64,000 bases of DNA from Zingiber officinale (Eukaryota > Streptophyta > Magnoliopsida > Zingiberales > Zingiberaceae). The notes under the pieces were generated by a model. That model saw nothing but the letters and a program-made list of their open reading frames with translations, was not told the DNA's origin and did not search any database. The stretch's first letter is position 1, and every line of letters begins with the position of its first letter. The DNA is taken from positions 132,294,532 to 132,358,531 of the forward strand of contig NC_055996.1 in NCBI RefSeq assembly GCF_018446385.1, read 5' to 3'. The position numbers and the translations under genes were made by a program. Below are positions 11,983 through 23,993 of the stretch, one piece after another.

Positions 11983-12556
11983 AAAAGTCCAAGCAGGGAG
12001 TTTGGCATGGTGAAAAGTCCAAGCAGGGAGCTTGGCACGGGAAAAGTCCAAGTATGGAGACTTGGCACGGAGAAGTCCAAGTATGGAAGCTTGGCACATG
12101 GGAAGTCGGAGAGGGCTCGGTAGCTCGTTCTCCGGACTGTAGTCGGAGAGGGCTCGGTAGCTCGTTCTCCGAACTGTGGTCAGAGAGGGCTCGGGAGCTC
12201 GTTCTCTGGACCGGATGGAAGTTGGAGAGGGCTCGGTAGCTCGTTCTCCGAACTGTGGTCAGAGAGGGCTCGGTAGCTCGTTCTCTGGACCGGATGTGGA
12301 AAGTCCTGGTGAGTGAAGCCAGGCAGACGGATAAGTCCTGGTGAGTGAAGCCAGGCAGTGGGAAAGTCCTGGTGAGTGAAGCCAGGCAGTTGGAAAGTCC
12401 TGGTGAGTGAAGCCGGGCAGATTGGAAATCCTGGTGAGTGAAGCCAGGTGAAAATCCTAGTGAGTGAAGCTAGGTGAAAGTCCTGGTGAGTGAAGCCAGG
12501 TGAAAACCCTAGTGAGTGAAGCTAGGTGAAAGTCCTGGTGAGTGAAGCCGGGCAAG
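11983..12556. repeat. Three tandem arrays in element 2 5' LTR
   Basis: First, about four copies of a unit of about 29 bp around AAAAGTCCAAGCAGGGAG (11983-12102). Second, about five copies of a unit of about 40 bp around GGAGAGGGCTCGGTAGCTCG (12103-12295). Third, about nine copies of a 25-31 bp unit around GTCCTGGTGAGTGAAGCCAG (12298-12556). The same arrays occur in the 3' LTR at 26952-27566, with a different number and order of units in the third array. Confidence 0.88.
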
Positions 12557-13131
12557 GGAAAATCTAGATGGATCAAGGGTGATCGGACATCTGGTGTTGA
12601 GAAGGTCAAGTAGGTCAAGGGAGTGACCGGATACTTGACACGAAGAGAAAAGTCCAAGTGAGTCAAAGGGATTGACCGAACACTTGGTGGGGAGTCTTAG
12701 TAGGTCAAGGGAGTGACCGGATGCTAAGGATGATGTACCAACAGGTCAAGGTTGACCGAATGTTAGTTTGGAAGGTTTGGGACTTGGTTTGGGCAAAAAC
12801 CAAGCTCTGGATCGATCAGTGGATCGATCCAGTAATACACTGGGTATCTAGATCGGTCTGGTGACCGATCGAATTAAACAAAGAGCTCATCGAGGTTATC
12901 TCGACGGCCTACGACCGATCAGAAACAACGATCGAAGGCAAGAAGTTCGAGAGAAAGGAAGGATGTATGCCGATCGGTCCTCGACCGATCGAGAAGCTCG
13001 ATCGGTCCCGTGACCGATCGAGTCTTCTGGACCGATCGAGAGATGTTCGATCGGTTCCCTAGCCGTTGGCTCACAACGGCTAGTCTTCTGTCTTCTGTTC
13101 TTCACAGGTACAGTGCAGGTTGAGTGCAGGT

Positions 13132-13142
13132 TATAAAAGGAG
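13132..13142 (+). promoter_or_regulatory. Putative TATA box in element 2 LTR
   Basis: TATAAAAGGAG lies about 540 bp before the LTR end and is followed by a pyrimidine-rich region, as expected for the U3/R boundary of a plant LTR. The 3' LTR copy at about 28160 reads TATAAAAAGAG. Position and sequence are the only evidence. Confidence 0.5.
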
Positions 13143-13673
13143 TTCGAGGGCTTCTACAGTGGTCTCTCTAGCTTCTCTTCTTCTTCCTACTCCTGACTGT
13201 GATTGAGCTTTGCTGAGCTCCGAAGCTTCGTGTGAGCTTCTTCGACTGATTTGCTTGTTGGCATTCGTCCGTGAAGTTGGTGCTTCATCCGGGACTTCAG
13301 TCGACGAGAAGGCAAGCGAGTATTCGTACATTCATTGTGTATTTTGTTCTTGCTCTTCTTTGTATTTCCATATTGCTGTTGCAAGCTATTGTGGCGAGGT
13401 TTCTCCACCCACAAGGAGTATTTATTAGCCGGTTCTCCGGGGACTCATCCACCGACGGATTGATAGGCTTCGTCCACCTTACGGACACGTCGAGGAGTAT
13501 AAGTTTCATCTCCGAACCTCGTTACATCGACGAGTTTGAGGTTTGCTATTCTCCGCTTTCGTTTCTATTCGTTTTATTTTCGCTGCGCTAACTTGATTTG
13601 TAGAAAGAAACGAACGATTTGGGGCGGCTATTCACACCCCCCCTCTCTAGCCGCAACCATCGATCCTAACAAG

Positions 13674-13685
13674 TGGTATCAGAGC
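13674..13685 (+). other. Element 2 primer-binding site
   Basis: TGGTATCAGAGC lies two bases after the 5' LTR, matching the initiator methionine tRNA primer used by Copia-type elements. This ties the pol-less element to Copia machinery. Confidence 0.88.
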
Positions 13686-13732
13686 GAGGTCGCTCTTCGT
13701 TGGATTAACATCCGAGGGAGCATAAGCTAGAG

Positions 13733-14172
13733 ATGGATCAACTCGGAGAAGACATCACCATTCCACCTTTCTATGACCGCGACGACTTCGCGTATTGGAA
13801 GGTAAGAATGAGGTATTTTCTTATGACTAACCTTGAAAATTGGAGTTGTGTTCAATTAGGTTTCAAGCCTCCAATGGATAAGGAAGGAAAACCACTCGAG
13901 AAGAAGAAGTGGACAAGGGAACAAATCCACCATTCCACAATCAACGATGAGGTAATGAAAGTATTTGAATTCTCATTACCTAATGACATTCTATGTAAGA
14001 TAGGTGGATACAACAATGCCAAGGAGTTGTGGAACAACTTGGCTAAGTTCCATGAGGGGAACTCCACTTCAAGCCATGAAGAGGAGTCAAGTGAGCCAAG
14101 GAGTTCACATCATGGAGGGATGGATTTAGAAGTTGAGGGTTACTCAACATATAAAGAAGAAGAGGAGGAGAG
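13733..14172 (+). pseudogene. Element 2 gag, N-terminal part (split by element 3)
   Basis: ATG 13733 follows the primer site by 47 bases. The product has a DUF4219/UBN2-type gag core (DRDDFAYWKVRMRYFL near residue 16, AKELWNNLAKFHEG near residue 98). An acidic Ser/Glu-rich segment follows, in which element 3 is inserted after codon 146, between the two copies of GAGAG. The sequence resumes at 23994 in the same kind of Ser/Glu-rich composition. Up to the insertion the frame is open. It is broken only by the nested element. Confidence 0.85.
14168..14172. other. Left target-site duplication of element 3 (GAGAG)
   Basis: GAGAG precedes the 5' LTR of element 3 and recurs at 23994-23998 directly after its 3' LTR. 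Confidence 0.9.
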
Positions 14173-16560
14173 TGTTGGAGTGTATACTGAAAGCCTAAGC
14201 TTTGTAAACATTCATTATGAATAAAGAATCACATTTGGACTAATTATCTACATTTGTTTTGTAGTTGTTCATTTAATTTATATTGTAGATAACATAGTAT
14301 GTGGTGTCACATACAGAAGATGATGTTATCAGTACCTTATAAATTATAAACAGTAGCTCACGACCAGAATGGAAAGGAACAAACCATTAGAAAGTCGTAG
14401 TGTAATTAGATATTAGTTTATCTTGACTATATAATTACACTAGTACACTCAGAGTGTATTGAGTAGGACCATTTGAAGTCGTTCCTTTTATACTGACTTT
14501 ATAAAGGAATAAAGACCTCAGTTATTATGGAAGTGTGTGCTCTTAATCCTAATATAATAACAAGCATATATGTTTGATATTTATTTCTTTAATTTATCAA
14601 TGGGTGAGATTTAGTTCGATGAATCAATAAACCTGATAAATTGGGAAATGGTATCACTCATAGTGTGTGTTGTTGATTATAGAAGGAAACTGTGTCCTAG
14701 TGATACTAGGTTGATAATGTCCTCAAGAGGAGCTCATAAAGATTGTCATGTTAAACCCTGCAGGTGGACTTAGTCCGACATGATAATAAGGTTGAGTGGT
14801 ACTACTCTTGGACTTAGATATTAATTAAATGAGTTGTCAAGAACTCACTTAATTAGTGGACATTCGATATCTTAAACACAGGGAGACTAACACACTCATA
14901 ATAAGAAGGAGCCCAAAATGTAATTTGGGATTGGTGCGGTAGTTCAATGATAGTTCTCTAGTGGAATGAATTATCATTGATAAAATTAAGTTGTGTGTTA
15001 GGGGCGAACATGAGATGCTTAATTTTATCGGAGACCAAAACCAATTCCTCCTCTCGGTCCCTATCGTAGCCTCTTATTTATAGAGTACTATACCCACATA
15101 TACCCACCTTTATACCCACCTAAAGGGGCCGGAAGCTAGCTTGGGAACCAAGCTAGGGCCGATTGGGTGGTAGGCCCTAGCTTGAACCCAAGCTAGTAGG
15201 GCCGCCATAATTAATTAAAAAGAAAATTTAATTTTAATGTTTATTATTATGTGGAAGATTTAATTTAAAAGAGAATTAAAATTAAAATATCTCTCTTGTA
15301 AAAATTTACAAAGATTAAAGAAAGAGATTAGATCTCTTTCCTTATTTGTAGATTGGAGAGATGTTTTATTTTCTCTTTAAAATTATTCACATGTTAATAA
15401 AATTAAAATTATAGATATTTCCTTTTATTAACCATGAAGAGATTTTAAAGAGAAATTTTATTTTTTAAAATTTCCGGAAATAAATAAGGAAAGTTTTAAT
15501 TGTTGATTGAAACTTGTCCAATTTGCTTCCTATTGTTTTGGCCGGCCATCATTGTTTAATTGGGGAAATATTATTTTATTTTTCTCAATTAAATCATGTC
15601 AAGGAAATTAAGGAAAATTTATTGTAATTAAATTTCCTAATTTGCCTAGGCCAAGGAATATAAAAGAAGGGGTGAGGGTGCCTTCACAAGACACAACCTC
15701 TATTGTTTTCTCTCCCTTTCTCCTTGGTGTTGTGGCCGGCCATTACCCTCTCCCTCTCTTCCTCTTGTGGTGGCCGAATACTTCATCTCTCTTGGAGTTC
15801 TTGTGGTGGCTGGATACTACTTGGAGAAGAAGAAGAAGAAGGAGAGAAAGCTAGCATCTCTTGGAGCTTGGTTAGTATTTTGATTTTCTTCTTTGGTAAA
15901 GTTCTTCCTTTGTGGCCGAACCTTGCTTGGAGAAGAAGAAGGTGGTTGGTGGTTTCTCATCTTGGTAGATCGTTGCCCACACAACGTCCGAGGTTAGAAG
16001 AGGAATACGGTAGAAGATCAAGAGGTTTTTCTACAAGGTATAACTAGTAATTTCTATTTCCGCATCATGCTAGTTATTTATGGAAATAATACCAAATACA
16101 AGAGGCTTACGTTCTAGTATTTCGAATATATTTTTTCGAAGTTGTGTTCTTTTGTTTCTTTCTTTTCCTTGTGATTTGATTGTTCTCTTTGGTTAACCTA
16201 AAGTTATTTTAGGAAATTAAATATTAGCTTTCTATTAAAGGTTTTGTCTAGTCGGTGGTGGTTGCTCCCATATCCAAGAAGGCCATGTGCCACGCCAATA
16301 TTGGGAACCTTTTATGGAAATTAATATTTAATGGAATTAATAACTTAAGGAGACTTGGGTCGAACGTGTTAAGTTCCGCAGGAGATCCAAGTCAAAACCT
16401 AAAAGAACAAATAGATTAAGTTTTGGATCAAACGTGTTAAGTTCCGCAGGAGATCCAAAATTTAATTTAAAAGAACACATGGTAGCTAGGAAAAGGTTCA
16501 GATCTTTGTACAAAATTTTTGTACAGTGGAACCTATAGGCTTTCCGAATAGCAACCAACA
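14173..16560 (+). repeat. Element 3 5' LTR (2388 bp)
   Basis: Runs from TGTTGGAGTGTATACTG to GAATAGCAACCAACA. It differs from the 3' LTR mainly in a cluster at 15000-15210, where the GGCCGGCC sites of the 3' LTR are shortened or altered, and near 16285. Frames such as the one at 15642 have the same counterpart in the 3' LTR and are not genes. Confidence 0.93.
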
Positions 16561-16562
16561 AT

Positions 16563-16574
16563 TGGTATCAGAGC
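16563..16574 (+). other. Element 3 primer-binding site
   Basis: TGGTATCAGAGC lies two bases after the LTR end and matches the initiator methionine tRNA. Confidence 0.88.
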
Positions 16575-17659
16575 GAGGGTTTTGCCTCTGTGTATTTGGT
16601 ATTTAGTTTAATTATGCACATGTCATACATAATTTAGGCAGGTTAATAGTAGGATGTGCTAACTCTATGGATGCAGGATCCAACTATTATGGCTTTTAGT
16701 TAATTATGTGTGTGATTGGACCCTTGGACATGTCAAGGGCAATTTATATGTGTGTGCATGATTGTATTAAAATACAGCAGGAGCTGTATTTAGTTTTATT
16801 AGGATTTTATTTTTGATCTAGATACATGTACATTCCTTTTATGGAATATAGGATCAAAATGTAAAATTCTATTTATGTCGCGGATCGAATCTTGCAAAGC
16901 GTGGAACCTTCTAAGGACCAGAGGCGCAATTGGAGCAAGATGGGATGACAAGACACGGTGGCCAAATATGGCAGAGCTTCGGATGACAACACACGGAGGA
17001 CAATTAAAGATAAAAGCCATAATAGTTAAAAATTAGATTTTCTATTTATTGCTTTTATATTGTGCTGTGTGTGCATGTTAGTTTACAAGTTTAGTAGGCT
17101 AGCATAGTTAAAATTCCTCATTTATAAATAACTAAGTGGGAGAGGGATTTTAAGTAAATCCCATGGTCTCCATTATTGGTTTGTAAGTGATGCAAACAAG
17201 CTTGCGCGTTGGCTCGAGTGCCTTCCTCCATAACGGATGAGCTTGTTTGCGGATCACTAGAACACTTCCATTTTGGATGACTATAGGAAGTTAATTAAGA
17301 GCGTGTGATCTTCCCCAGCGGAAGGGCATAATCTTATTAATGGACTTAGTGTCAAGTAATGGTGTACACTTAGACACATCTAATAGTATCCTCCCTAACG
17401 GAGTCACTGCTATTATTTGTGTGACCAAATAATACCAACTATTAATTTTATTTGTCAAAAAGTTAGGTTGACAAGATAATAAAATTAATGGGTTAAAACC
17501 CTCCTTTTACAAATGTTGAATTTGTATACGTCCACACTAACGTGGCATACAAAATTCACGGTGTTTTAAGGTGTTGGTTAATTTAAAATAGTATTGTTTG
17601 AGGAATCAATATTATTCTAAATTTAGAGTTCTGACCAAAAGTTATTTGTGATTCTTAGG
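16575..17659 (+). other. Element 3 untranslated leader
   Basis: About 1.1 kb without a credible coding frame between primer site and gag. I see no extra gene or strong repeat in it. Confidence 0.6.
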
Positions 17660-20600
17660 ATGACTTTCAACCCACTGTCCATCATACTTCAACAAAATAG
17701 ACTTACTGGACCAAATTACATAGATTGGAAAAGAAACCTGGATATTGTTCTTACTGCTGAAAGCTATAAATTTGTACTGACTGAGCATTGCCCTGATGCA
17801 CCCACTGGTGAATCTACCCAAGAGGAGATTGAATATCATAGGAAATGGGTAAAAGCAGATGAGATGGCGCGGTGTTACATTTTGGCTTCAATGTCAAATG
17901 TATTGCAACATCAGCATAAAGATTTACCAACAGCTTATGATATTATGAACAATCTCAAGGAACTCTTTGGTCATCAGGATAGGGCTTCTAGACAAGAAGC
18001 TATGAGAAAGATAATGACAGCCACCATGCAAGAGGGTACTCCTGTAAGGGATCATATCCTAAACATGATGGCTTATCTGAACAAAATACAGATCCTTGGA
18101 GGAGAAATTGATGGGGAAACCCAGATCGATATGATCCTCCAAACCCTACCTAGAAGTTTTGAGCAGTTCCGCCTGAACTATAATATGAATAAAAGGATTT
18201 ATTCATTAGGGGAACTACTGACAGAACTTCAAGCAGCAGAAGGGTTATTTCGTCACAATGCTCAAATTCACTATGCTGAAAATGGTTCTACTTCTAAACC
18301 GAAAGGTAAGAAGAAGAAGAAACAAACTTGTTCAGCAAAGAAAGTGAATAAATCTCAGAGTACGGGATTTAAAGCTGGAATGAAGAAGCCGAAGGGCAAG
18401 TGCTTCATCTGCAAGCAGGCAGGACATTGGAAGGCGGACTGTCCTCGTAAGAACCAAAACAAAGGTATATCTCATACTCTAGTTGTTGAAACATGTTTAG
18501 CGGTGTTATCTACCAGCACCTGGTGTGTAGATACAGGAGCCACTGATCATGTCTGCAATTCCTTGCAGGGGTTCCAGGAAACCCGACGACTATCTGAAGG
18601 GGAGATTACTGTCTACATGGGCAATACAACTAAGGTGGCAGCTGTTGCAGTGGGAGACGTCTACTTATCTTTTAGTAGAAATAGAAATTTGGTTTTAAGA
18701 AATTGTCTTTATGTACCCAGTTTTAAAAAGAATTTAATTTCAGTTTCTAAACTGTTTTTAGATGGATATTCAGTTTCTTTCAGTAACGATGTAGTTATTA
18801 AAAGAAATAAAGTGATTATCTGTTCTGGTGCATTAGTTGGCAATTTGTATATTTTAAATCCAAATTCTTCCACAAAGCAAAACATGGAAATTTATAATTC
18901 ATCTTCTAATTCTAATAAGAGAAAAGAACCTTCAGAAATGAACCAAGCATATCTTTGGCATCTAAGGCTTGGTCATATTAACTTAAATAGGATTCAGAGG
19001 CTTATAGCCGATGGACTTTTAAGTTCATTAGAGTTGGAAAATTTTCCAACTTGTGAATCTTGCTTAGAAGGTAAAATGACCAAGAGGTTCGAGGCCAAGG
19101 GGTATAGAGCCAAAGAAGTGTTAGAGTTGGTTCACTCGATTTGTGTGGTCCTATGTCATCCGTCGGCAAGAGGAGGTTTTGAATATTTTGTCTCTTTCAT
19201 GGGCGATTATTCAAGATATGGATACATTTACCTAATGCGCATGAAGTCCGAGTGCTTTGATAAGTTCAAAGAATACAAGGTGATGTGGAGAAACGACTAG
19301 GTAAAAGTATCAAGACACTACTGATCGGATCGTGGTGGCGAATACCTCTTAGGAGAGTTTAGGAATTACTTATCGAAGGCCGGGATTCAATCCCAATTGT
19401 GTGCAACCCAACAGAATGGTGTAGCAGAGCGAAGGAATATGACTCTTATGGAGATGGTTAGATCAATGATGAGTTATTCGAATTACCAAATTCATTTTGG
19501 GGATATGCTCTGGAAACAGTATCGTTCCGAACTTAGTACCTTCTAAATCGGTTCTTCTACTCCCATAGAATTGTGGAATGGCGAACAGGCTAAGACATAT
19601 TCGGATATGGGGTAGTCCAACACATGTCTGTGAAACCAGATCTTGATAAGTTAGAATCTCGTACAGAAGTTCTCGTGTTTGTAGGATATCCCAAAGGAAC
19701 GAAGGTGGTTTATTTTATAGTCCTAAAGACTAGAAGGTCATTGTTAGCACCAATGCCCGCTTTTAGAAGAAGACTATATAATGGATCACAAGCCCAGAGT
19801 AAAGTTGTTTTAGAAGAACTTAGAGAGGACATGTCTACTTCAGAACCAAAGACAAGATGAAGTACCACAAGAGACCGCAACACGTGTCACACATGATACA
19901 CAACCACGACGATGCCTCGTCGTAGTGGGAGGGTTGTAATGCACTGAAAGATTCATGTTTTGGGAGAGTCTTGGACTTGATCCGGGTAAACATGAACCCG
20001 ATCCCCATGATTAAGCACTCCAAGATATAGATGCGACATCTTGGCAAAAGGCAATGAATTCTGAAATAGAGTCCATGTACTCTAATAAGGTCTGGGAGCT
20101 TGTAGAACCACCTGATGGTGTAAAAGCCGTTGGATGCAAGTGGATCTACAAAAGGAAAAGAGGGACAGACGGGAAGGTAGAAACCTTCAAAGCTAGGCTT
20201 GTTGCGAAAGGGTACATTCGTAAAGAGGGAATCGATTATGAGGAAACCTTTTCACCGTAGCCATGCTTAAGTCTATCCGGATACTCTTATCCATTCGCTC
20301 ATATGGATTATGAGATTTGGCAAATGGATGTCAAGACTTTTCCTTAATGGAAGTCTTGAAGAGAACATCCATATGAAGCAACCAAGGATTTATTGAAAAG
20401 GCAAAGAGCATCTAGTATGCAAGCTCAATCGGTCCATTTATGGACTAAAGCAAGCTTCAAGGTCTTGGAACATCCGGTTTAATGAAGTAATCCAGTCATA
20501 TGGATTTATTCAAAGTCCGGATGAGTCTTGTGTATATAAGAAGTGTAACGGAAACGTGGTGGTATTTCTTGTACTATACGTAGATGATATTTTGTTAATT

Positions 20601-21566
20601 GGCAACAATGTCAAGGTATTATCAGACGTAAGGGTATGGTTGTCCAAACAATTTGATATGAAGGACTTAGGAGAGTGTGCACACATTCTTGGGATCAAAG
20701 TTATAAGGGATCGCAAGAAAAGAATGTTGTGTCTATCCCAAGCTTCATACATAGATACAATCCTTGCTCGTTTTAGCATGCAAGACTCCAAGAAAGGTTT
20801 CTTACCTTTTAGACATGGAGTAACTCTATCTAAAGAGATGTCTCCAAAGACATCAAAAGAGATAGAGGACATGAAAGCAGTTCCTTATGCTTCGGCTGTA
20901 GGAAGCCTAATGTATGCAATGCTATGTACGAGACCTGATATCTGTTTTGCCGTAGGCATGGTCAGCAGATATCAGAGTAACCTGGACAAGGACATTGGAT
21001 CGGTAAAGCATATATTAAAGTACCTGAGAAGGACTAGGGATTATATGCTAGTTTACCAAGCAGATGATTTGCTCCCTATGGGTTACACGGATTCAGATTT
21101 TCAATCAGATAGGGACAATAGTAAGTCTACATCAGGCTATGTGTTTACTTTAGGAGGTGGAGCCATTTCATGGAGGAGTGTTAAGCAGAAATGCGTTTCG
21201 GACTCAACCATGGAAGCTGAGTATGTAGCAGCCTCTGAGGCAGCTAAAGAAGCAGTATGGCTCAGGAACTTTCTAATGGACTTAGATGTGATTCTTGGTT
21301 TGCCCAAGATCATCACAATTTATTGTGATAATAGCGGTGCAGTTGCAAACTCGAAGGAACCACGAGCTCATAAGGCGAGTAAACATATAGAGCGCAAGTA
21401 CCACCTGATACGAGATATCGTGAAGCGAGGAGAAGTTGTCATCGCCAAGATTGCATCAGCGGATAACCTGGCAGATCCTTTCACTAAGGCCTTTCCGGCG
21501 AAAGCTTTCGATCGGCATGTGGAGGGAATGAGAATCAGATGTATGGTAGAAGATATGGCAGCTTAG
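17660..21566 (+). pseudogene. Element 3 gag-pol, mid-region broken
   Basis: The first ATG in frame is 17660 (an upstream GTG at 17648 is less likely). The frame is open to 19300. It encodes a Copia gag (LTGPNYIDWKRNLDIVL; LLTELQAAEG), a basic linker, a CCHC knuckle at 18401-18442 (CFICKQAGHWKADC), protease VDTGATDHVC at about 18526, and the pre-integrase module (LWHLRLGHIN, CESCLEGKM). From about 19120 to 20550, integrase and the first half of RT are broken by many small indels. From 20556 to 21566 the frame is open again, with RT YVDDILL at 20578 and RNase H (YTDSDFQSD, MEAEYVAASEA, IYCDNSGAV, HIERKYH). It stops just before the polypurine tract. As read, it cannot make a full polyprotein. 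Confidence 0.88.
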
Positions 21567-21587
21567 TCATTAGTATAAGTGGGAGAT

Positions 21588-23993
21588 TGTTGGAGTGTAT
21601 ACTGAAAGCCTAAGCTTTGTAAACATTCATTATGAATAAAGAATCACATTTGGACTAATTATCTACATTTGTTTTGTAGTTGTTCATTTAATTTATATTG
21701 TAGATAACATAGTATGTGGTGTCACATACAGAAGATGATGTTATCAGTACCTTATAAATTATAAACAGTAGCTCACGACCAGAATGGAAAGGAACAAACC
21801 ATTAGAAAGTCGTAGTGTAATTAGATATTAGTTTATCTTGACTATATAATTACACTAGTACACTCAGAGTGTATTGAGTAGGACCATTTGAAGTCGTTCC
21901 TTTTATACTGACTTTATAAAGGAATAAAGACCTCAGTTATTATGGAAGTGTGTGCTCTTAATCCTAATATAATAACAAGCATATATGTTTGATATTTATT
22001 TCTTTAATTTATCAATGGGTGAGATTTAGTTCGATGAATCAATAAACCCGATAAATTGGGAAATAGTATCACTCATAGTGTGCGTTGTTGATTATAGAAG
22101 GAAACTGTGTCCTAGTGATACTAGGTTGATAATGTCCTCAAGAGGAGCTCATAAAGATTGTCATGTTAAACCCTGCAGGTGGACTTAGTCCGACATGATA
22201 ATAAGGTTGAGTGGTACTACTCTTGGACTTAGATATTAATTAAATGAGTTGTCAGTAACTCACTTAATTAGTGGACATTCGATATCTTAAACACAGGGAG
22301 ACTAACACACTCATAATAAGAAGGAGCCCAAAAATGTAATTTGGGATTGGTGCGGTAGTTCAATGATAGTTCTCTAGTGGAATGAATTATCATTGATAAA
22401 ATTAAGTTGTGTGTTCGGGCGAACATGGGATGCTTAATTTTATCGGGAGACCAAAACCAATTCCTCCTCTCGGTCCCTATCGTAGCCTCTTATTTATAGA
22501 GTACTATACCCACATATACCCACCTTTTATACCCACCTAAAGGGGCCGGCCAAGCTAGCTTGGGAACCAAGCTAGGGCCGGCCTAAGCTAAGGTGGCCGG
22601 CCCTAGCTTGAACCCAAGCTAGTAGGGCCGGCCATAATTAATTAAAAAGAAAATTTAATTTTAATGTTTATTATTATGTGGAAGATTTAATTTAAAAGAG
22701 AATTAAAATTAAAATATCTCTCTTGTAAAAATTTACAAAAGATTAAAGAAAGAGATTAGATCTCTTTCCTTATTTGTAGATTGGAGAGATGTTTTATTTT
22801 CTCTTTAAAATTATTCACATGTTAATAAAATTAAAATTATAGATATTTCCTTTTATTAACCATGAAGAGATTTTAAAGAGAAATTTTATTTTTTAAAATT
22901 TCCGGAAACAAATAAGGAAAGTTTTAATTGTTGATTGAAACTTGTCCAATTTGCTTCCTATTGTTTTGGCCGGCCATCATTGTTTAATTGGGGAAATATT
23001 ATTTTATTTTTCTCAATTAAATCATGTCAAGGAAATTAAGGAAAATTTATTGTAATTAAATATTCTAATTTGCCTAGGCCAAGGAATATAAAAGAAGGGG
23101 TGAGGGTGCCTTCACAAGACACAACCTCTATTGTTTTCTCTCCCTTTCTCCTTGGTGTTGTGGCCGGCCATTACCCTCTCCCTCTCTTCCTCTTGTGGTG
23201 GCCGAATACTTCATCTCTCTTGGAGTTCTTGTGGTGGCCGGATACTACTTGGAGAAGAAGAAGAAGAAGGAGAGAAAGCTAGCATCTCTTGGAGCTTGGT
23301 TAGTATTTTGATTTTCTTCTTTGGTAAAGTTCTTCCTTTGTGGCCGAACCTTGCTTGGAGAAGAAGAAGGTGGTTGGTGGTTTCTCATCTTGGTAGATCG
23401 TTGCCCACACAACGTCCGAGGTTAGAAGAGGAATACGGTAGAAGATCAAGAGGTTTTTCTACAAGGTATAACTAGTAATTTCTATTTCCGCATCATGCTA
23501 GTTATTTATGGAAATAATACCAAATACAAGAGGCTTACGTTCTAGTATTTCGAATATGTTTTTTCGAAGTTGTGTTCTTTTGTTTCTTTCTTTTCCTTGT
23601 GATTTGATTGTTCTCTTTGGTTAACCTAAAGTTATTTTAGGAAATTAAATATTAGCTTTCTATTAAAGGTTTTGTCTAGTCGGTGGTGGTTGCTCCCATA
23701 TCCAAGAAGGCCATGTGCCTCGCCACGTCAGTACTGGGAACCTTTTATGGAAATTAATATTTAATGGAATTAATAACTTAAGGAGACTTGGGTCGAACGT
23801 GTTAAGTTCCGCAGGAGATCCAAGTCAAAACCTAAAAGAACAAATAGATTAAGTTTTGGATCAAACGTGTTAAGTTCCGCAGGAGATCCAAAATTTAATT
23901 TAAAAGAACACATGGTAGCTAGGAAAATGTTCAGATCTTTGTACAAAATTTTTGTACAGTGAAACCTATAGGCTTTCCGAATAGCAACCAACA
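21588..23993 (+). repeat. Element 3 3' LTR (2406 bp)
   Basis: Partner of 14173-16560, starting directly after the purine tract at 21579-21587. It retains full GGCCGGCC sites near 22546-22635. The same LTR family, in opposite orientation, appears at the window end (63727-64000). Confidence 0.93.

Larger units (their letters stand above)
11762..13671 (+). repeat. Element 2 5' LTR (1910 bp)
   Basis: Runs from TGTTGGTGCAACC to GATCCTAACA and is paired with 26733-28699. It contains three consecutive tandem arrays (11983-12556), a cluster of GATCGGTC/GACCGATC inverted motifs (12812-13055), and a CT-rich stretch after TATAAAAGGAG (13132) that looks like promoter and R region. Confidence 0.92.
14173..23993 (+). 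mobile_element. Copia retrotransposon element 3 (innermost)
   Basis: 9.8 kb, bounded by GAGAG. Order: 5' LTR 14173-16560, initiator-Met primer site at 16563, leader, gag-pol from 17660 to 21566, polypurine tract AGTGGGAGAT, 3' LTR 21588-23993. By eye the two 2.4-kb LTRs differ by only about 1 percent, so the insertion is young and must be the last of the three nested events. Gag and the second half of pol are open, but the middle of pol is full of frameshifts. Confidence 0.93.

Noticed and set aside
15642..16047. Two overlapping short plus-strand frames in the LTRs of element 3, repeated at 23070-23475
   Set aside because: Both copies lie in the LTR R/U5-like region and consist of low-complexity Leu/Arg/Glu-rich reading of CT- and GA-rich DNA, with no start-context or domain support.
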